Shown: piece after piece, positions 61,040-64,000 of the stretch
Position numbering within the stretch: the first letter of the stretch is position 1
How the letters are laid out: each line of letters opens with the position of its first letter
From: Orbaceae bacterium ESL0727
Lineage (GTDB): Bacteria; Pseudomonadota; Gammaproteobacteria; Enterobacterales; Orbaceae
Reading direction: 5' to 3'
Length of the DNA stretch: 64,000 nucleotides
Assembly (NCBI GenBank): GCA_029433345.1
Contig: JAQTHY010000001.1
Coordinates: 1,488,001 to 1,552,000, forward strand
Made by a program: the position numbers and the translations under genes
Notes under the pieces: generated by a model
Databases searched by the model: none
What the model saw: only the letters and a program-made list of their open reading frames with translations
What the model was told of the DNA's origin: nothing

Positions 61040-61600
61040 ATGAAGAAAGTGATTTTCTATTTGATAGAAAATAATCAAGATATAGAAAATAACCAAGATA
61101 AAGCGCCTCAGACAGCATCACCTGATGCTGTTGATGCGAATAACGCGGCTCATGCAGATGGCGTTCATGAGCCGATCACGCATAAAACAGCTATTCATGA
61201 ACAACTTGCCTGTGAAAAAATTGCGGAAGCTTGGCAAGCAAGAACGCGGATTTTAGTCGCTTGCCAAGATCAAGCTCAAGCAGAAAGAATAGATGAATAT
61301 CTTTGGCAGCTGGATACGGACCATTTTGTGCCACACAATTTGGCGGGTGAAGGCATGAAAGGTGGATCGCCGGTCGAAATCTGCTGGCCAGAAAAACGTA
61401 GTAACAGTAATCGACAACTGTTAGTGAATTTACAAGAATCCTTCCCGAGTTTTGCTAATCTTTTTCATGATGTGATTGATTTTGTCCCTTCTGATGAACG
61501 ACTTAAGGCGTTGGCGCGCGAACGTTATAAAGCTTATAAAACGGTCGGATTCTATCTAAAAACCATTCCGGTGAAAGTGAGTGATAATAGCAGTCAATAA
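61040..61600 (+). CDS. holC: DNA polymerase III chi subunit with N-terminal insertion
   Basis: 186 residues from the ATG at 61040 (MKKVIFYLIENN), which has a TAGGAAA site, versus 147 in E. coli. The conserved parts are EKIAEAWQARTRILVACQDQ, FVPHNLAGEG, SPVEICWPEKRS and ALARERYKAYKTVGFYL. About 40 extra residues (roughly 13-52) rich in Asn, Asp and Ala break the first strand-helix connection. They begin with a duplicated ENNQD. It follows pepA as in E. coli. It links SSB to the clamp loader. Confidence 0.92.
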   Translation: MKKVIFYLIENNQDIENNQDKAPQTASPDAVDANNAAHADGVHEPITHKTAIHEQLACEKIAEAWQARTRILVACQDQAQAERIDEYLWQLDTDHFVPHNLAGEGMKGGSPVEICWPEKRSNSNRQLLVNLQESFPSFANLFHDVIDFVPSDERLKALARERYKAYKTVGFYLKTIPVKVSDNSSQ

Positions 61601-61654
61601 ACGATCGCGTTATCTTTTCTCACGTTGACGCAAACAGAGATAACCGATTATGTT

Positions 61655-61684
61655 TGATTGAAATGGGTAGCAGTTCTGAAAGAT
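61655..61684. repeat. Dispersed intergenic repeat, copy D
   Basis: Matches copy A (13445-13474) at 29 of 30 positions and is followed by TTATGCTGAC at 61702-61711. Lies between the convergent holC and plsY genes. Confidence 0.7.
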
Positions 61685-61774
61685 ATTGACATAATGGCTA
61701 TTTATGCTGACCATTTTTACTGCTATCCCTAATGGGAATCGAACTGTTTTTTTGAGTTATTTTATGCGTTATCT

Positions 61775-61826
61775 TTTCGAACTATTTTTCCAAACTATCT
61801 TTCCGAACTATTTGTTCGATCTATCT
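61775..61826. repeat. 13-bp tandem repeat, four copies, at the plsY 3' end
   Basis: Units 61775-61787, 61788-61800, 61801-61813 and 61814-61826 follow TTYCRAACTATYT with small changes. The last unit overlaps the plsY stop codon. Confidence 0.75.
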
Positions 61827-62438
61827 TTTCGCCTTTTGCCGATGACTATTTTTAGGATGCCAACTTTTCGGCTCTTCCCCTTTTATTAGACGAACAATAT
61901 TGGGGGTGTGCCGAGCAATAATCAAACAGGATAACATGGTGACCGGCAAGGTTAGTTCAGGCTTAAATAACCATACATAAAAAGGTGCGAATAAAAAACC
62001 GACAATTGCCGCGACCGATGCATACCCGGTCAGGTATAAGGTGATTAGCCATGTTGCAATCAAGCAACCGGTAAAATCAAAGCCAATGGGTAACATAATG
62101 CCAATGGCTGTCGCCACCCCTTTCCCGCCATGAAAATGGAAGAAACAGGGGAAGATGTGCCCTAAACAGGCAGAAATACCGACAATGCCAAGAAAGAAAG
62201 AGACGATCCCAAGCCGATAAGCAATATAAACAGGAATCGTTCCTTTTAACATATCGAAAATGAGGACTAATAGCGCCGGAAGTTTGCCATTAATTCGAAA
62301 TACATTGGTCGCACCGGGATTATGTGAGCCATATTTGTAGGGATTAGGCAAATGCATCAATCGGCTGATGAGCATTGCACCAGACAGCGATCCACAGAGA
62401 TAGGCGATGATGACCATGAAAATGATTTGCAATGTCAC
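61821..62438 (-). CDS. plsY: Acyl-phosphate:glycerol-3-phosphate acyltransferase PlsY
   Basis: 205 residues (E. coli YgiH 205). Inner-membrane enzyme for the first acylation in phospholipid synthesis. The three conserved motifs are visible: [12 protein letters not shown] near residue 16, [12 protein letters not shown] near residue 37 and [20 protein letters not shown] near residue 93. The C-terminal tail is basic. Confidence 0.94.
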   Translation of the reverse strand: MTLQIIFMVIIAYLCGSLSGAMLISRLMHLPNPYKYGSHNPGATNVFRINGKLPALLVLIFDMLKGTIPVYIAYRLGIVSFFLGIVGISACLGHIFPCFFHFHGGKGVATAIGIMLPIGFDFTGCLIATWLITLYLTGYASVAAIVGFLFAPFYVWLFKPELTLPVTMLSCLIIARHTPNIVRLIKGEEPKSWHPKNSHRQKAKR

Positions 62439-62463
62439 AATAACCCTCTCTGTTTATCTGCAA

Positions 62464-64000
62464 TTATTTTTTATCTAAAATCGGTTTTAGATATTGTCCC
62501 GTGTAGGATTTTTTCACTTTCGCCACATCTTCGGGTGTACCTTCCGCGATAATTTCACCGCCACCGCTTCCCCCTTCAGGGCCGAGATCCACAATCCAAT
62601 CAGCAGTTTTAACGACGTCTAGATTGTGCTCAATGACCACAATGGTATTGCCTTTATCACGTAATAGATGAAGCTGGGCAAGCAACTGTTTCACATCGGC
62701 AAAATGGAGGCCTGTGGTTGGTTCGTCTAAAATATACAAGGTACTGCCTGTATCACGTTTAGACAACTCTTTGGCCAATTTTACCCGTTGTGCCTCACCA
62801 CCAGATAAGGTTGTGGCAGATTGACCAATGGTAATATAAGCAAGCCCAACATCGATTAGCGTCTGCAATTTTCGGGCAATCATTGGCACGGCATCAAAGA
62901 ATTGGCGGCCTTCTTCGACCGTCATATTTAAGATTTCGTTGATCGCTTTACCTTTGTATTTGATTTCAAGTGTTTCGCGATTATAACGTTTACCATGGCA
63001 TTGATCACAAGGTACATAAATATCCGGCAAAAAGTGCATTTCTACTTTGATTAAGCCATCGCCTTGGCACGCTTCACAACGGCCACCTTTGACATTAAAG
63101 CTAAATCGTCCAGGTGTATAACCGCGTGCTCGCGATTCAGGGACGCCAGCATAGAGTTCGCGAATTGCGGTAAAAAATCCGGTATAAGTCGCTGGGTTAG
63201 AACGCGGTGTGCGACCAATAGGACTTTGATCAATCGCAATCACTTTATCAAAAAACGCTAACCCTTTGATTGCTTTATAAGGGGCGATATCTTTCTTTTC
63301 CGCACCATTGAGCTCGTTTTGCGCTAATGGATACAGGGTGTCGTTAATTAGCGTTGATTTGCCGGAACCCGATACGCCGGTAATACAGGTAAATAACCCA
63401 ACTGGCAGATTTAAGGTAACGTTTTTCAGATTATTACCGGTTGCACCAATCAGTGATAATATCCGTTTTTTATCAATTTTAGTCCGTTTAGTTGGAATCT
63501 CGATTTTTTCTTTACCGGATAGATAGCGTCCGGTTAATGAATTTTTGTTTGCCATAATCTGTTTTGGCGTACCTTGCGCAACCACTTCACCGCCATGAAC
63601 GCCTGCGCCTGGACCAATATCGATCACATAATCAGCGGCCATAATCGCTTCTTCATCATGTTCGACCACAATGACAGTGTTACCGAGATCACGAAGATGT
63701 AAAAGCGTTTCGATTAGGCGCGTATTATCGCGTTGATGAAGACCGATAGAAGGTTCATCAAGCACATACATAACGCCCACCAAACCGGCGCCGATTTGGC
63801 TGGCGAGTCGAATACGTTGCGCTTCACCACCCGATAAGGTTTCGGCTGAACGTGAAAGGGTTAGATAGTCAAGCCCGACATTGATCAGAAATTGCAATCT
63901 ATCATTGATTTCTTTTAATACTTTTTCAGCAATTTTAGCGCGTTGTCCAGATAGCTGTAAGTCATCAAAAAATGCTTTAGCTTGATGAATACTTAAATTA
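62464..64000 (-). CDS. uvrA: Excinuclease ABC subunit A (partial, C-terminal part)
   Basis: The minus-strand frame continues to the right edge ([19 protein letters not shown] reads through), so the N-terminus is outside. About 511 of some 940 residues are present. They include the ABC signature [12 protein letters not shown], a [12 protein letters not shown] Walker B, the second Walker [12 protein letters not shown], the zinc finger [14 protein letters not shown], and the second signature [15 protein letters not shown]. Damage recognition in nucleotide excision repair. plsY follows after 25 bp. Confidence 0.96.
   Translation of the reverse strand, partial: NLSIHQAKAFFDDLQLSGQRAKIAEKVLKEINDRLQFLINVGLDYLTLSRSAETLSGGEAQRIRLASQIGAGLVGVMYVLDEPSIGLHQRDNTRLIETLLHLRDLGNTVIVVEHDEEAIMAADYVIDIGPGAGVHGGEVVAQGTPKQIMANKNSLTGRYLSGKEKIEIPTKRTKIDKKRILSLIGATGNNLKNVTLNLPVGLFTCITGVSGSGKSTLINDTLYPLAQNELNGAEKKDIAPYKAIKGLAFFDKVIAIDQSPIGRTPRSNPATYTGFFTAIRELYAGVPESRARGYTPGRFSFNVKGGRCEACQGDGLIKVEMHFLPDIYVPCDQCHGKRYNRETLEIKYKGKAINEILNMTVEEGRQFFDAVPMIARKLQTLIDVGLAYITIGQSATTLSGGEAQRVKLAKELSKRDTGSTLYILDEPTTGLHFADVKQLLAQLHLLRDKGNTIVVIEHNLDVVKTADWIVDLGPEGGSGGGEIIAEGTPEDVAKVKKSYTGQYLKPILDKK

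Overview
The window is a gammaproteobacterial chromosome segment. Gene order and protein similarity to E. coli blocks (tamA-tamB; hinT-lpoB-nagZ; rpsF-priB-rpsR-rplI; ycgL-ycgN; yggT-yggS-pilT-like-proC; darP/pmbA; lptFG/pepA-holC) combined with strong AT richness suggest an Orbaceae-type organism (Gilliamella/Orbus-like). That placement is inferred from memory of the families, not from a search. I see no IS element, prophage, CRISPR array or rRNA operon. One tRNA is present, tRNA-Ile2(CAU).

Layout. 1-3339: TamB (cut by the left edge) and TamA. 3603-6814: hpt, tadA, dapB, fklB. 6897-10252: a beta-glucoside PTS with its phospho-beta-glucosidase behind a CRP-type site. 10480-11924: ribosomal operon rpsF-priB-rpsR-rplI with a candidate S6:S18 leader. 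12400-13317: a secreted EEP-fold enzyme. 13701-17061: hinT-lpoB-nagZ and a tyrR lacking the ACT domain. 17195-28689: a markedly AT-richer accessory glycan locus. 28716-37204: yhdN-like gene, nanQ/yhcH, kdgK, brnQ, peroxiredoxin, srmB, ycgL, ycgN, yggT. 37459-50180: yggS, pilT-like, proC, two cold-shock genes, a nuclease, rep, gapA, ppa, darP, pmbA, serC. 50370-64000: lipoprotein, tRNA-Ile2, EamA permease, aldo-keto reductase, zntB, topB, lptG/lptF, pepA, holC, plsY and uvrA (cut by the right edge).

The glycan locus is the most interesting part. It opens with a translationally coupled run of five genes (nucleotidyltransferase, GDPD-like phosphodiesterase, HAD phosphatase, a second degenerate nucleotidyltransferase, cupin), which looks like a pathway making an unusual activated phospho-substituent. 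Next come a transferase-like protein I do not recognise, two GT2 glycosyltransferases and five GT8 (WaaI/WaaJ/WaaO-type) glycosyltransferases in mixed orientation. One GT8 gene (24595-25609) is out of frame because of three copies of a 7-bp tandem repeat. With two copies it would read straight through and match its paralogues, so it looks like a phase-variable or recently silenced LPS glycosyltransferase. An 8-bp ops core (RfaH recruitment type) overlaps the tyrR stop codon just upstream of the locus.

A second theme is short tandem duplication (7-27 bp units) at many intergenic spacers and gene ends, plus two pairs of dispersed intergenic repeats sharing a TTCTGAAA core.
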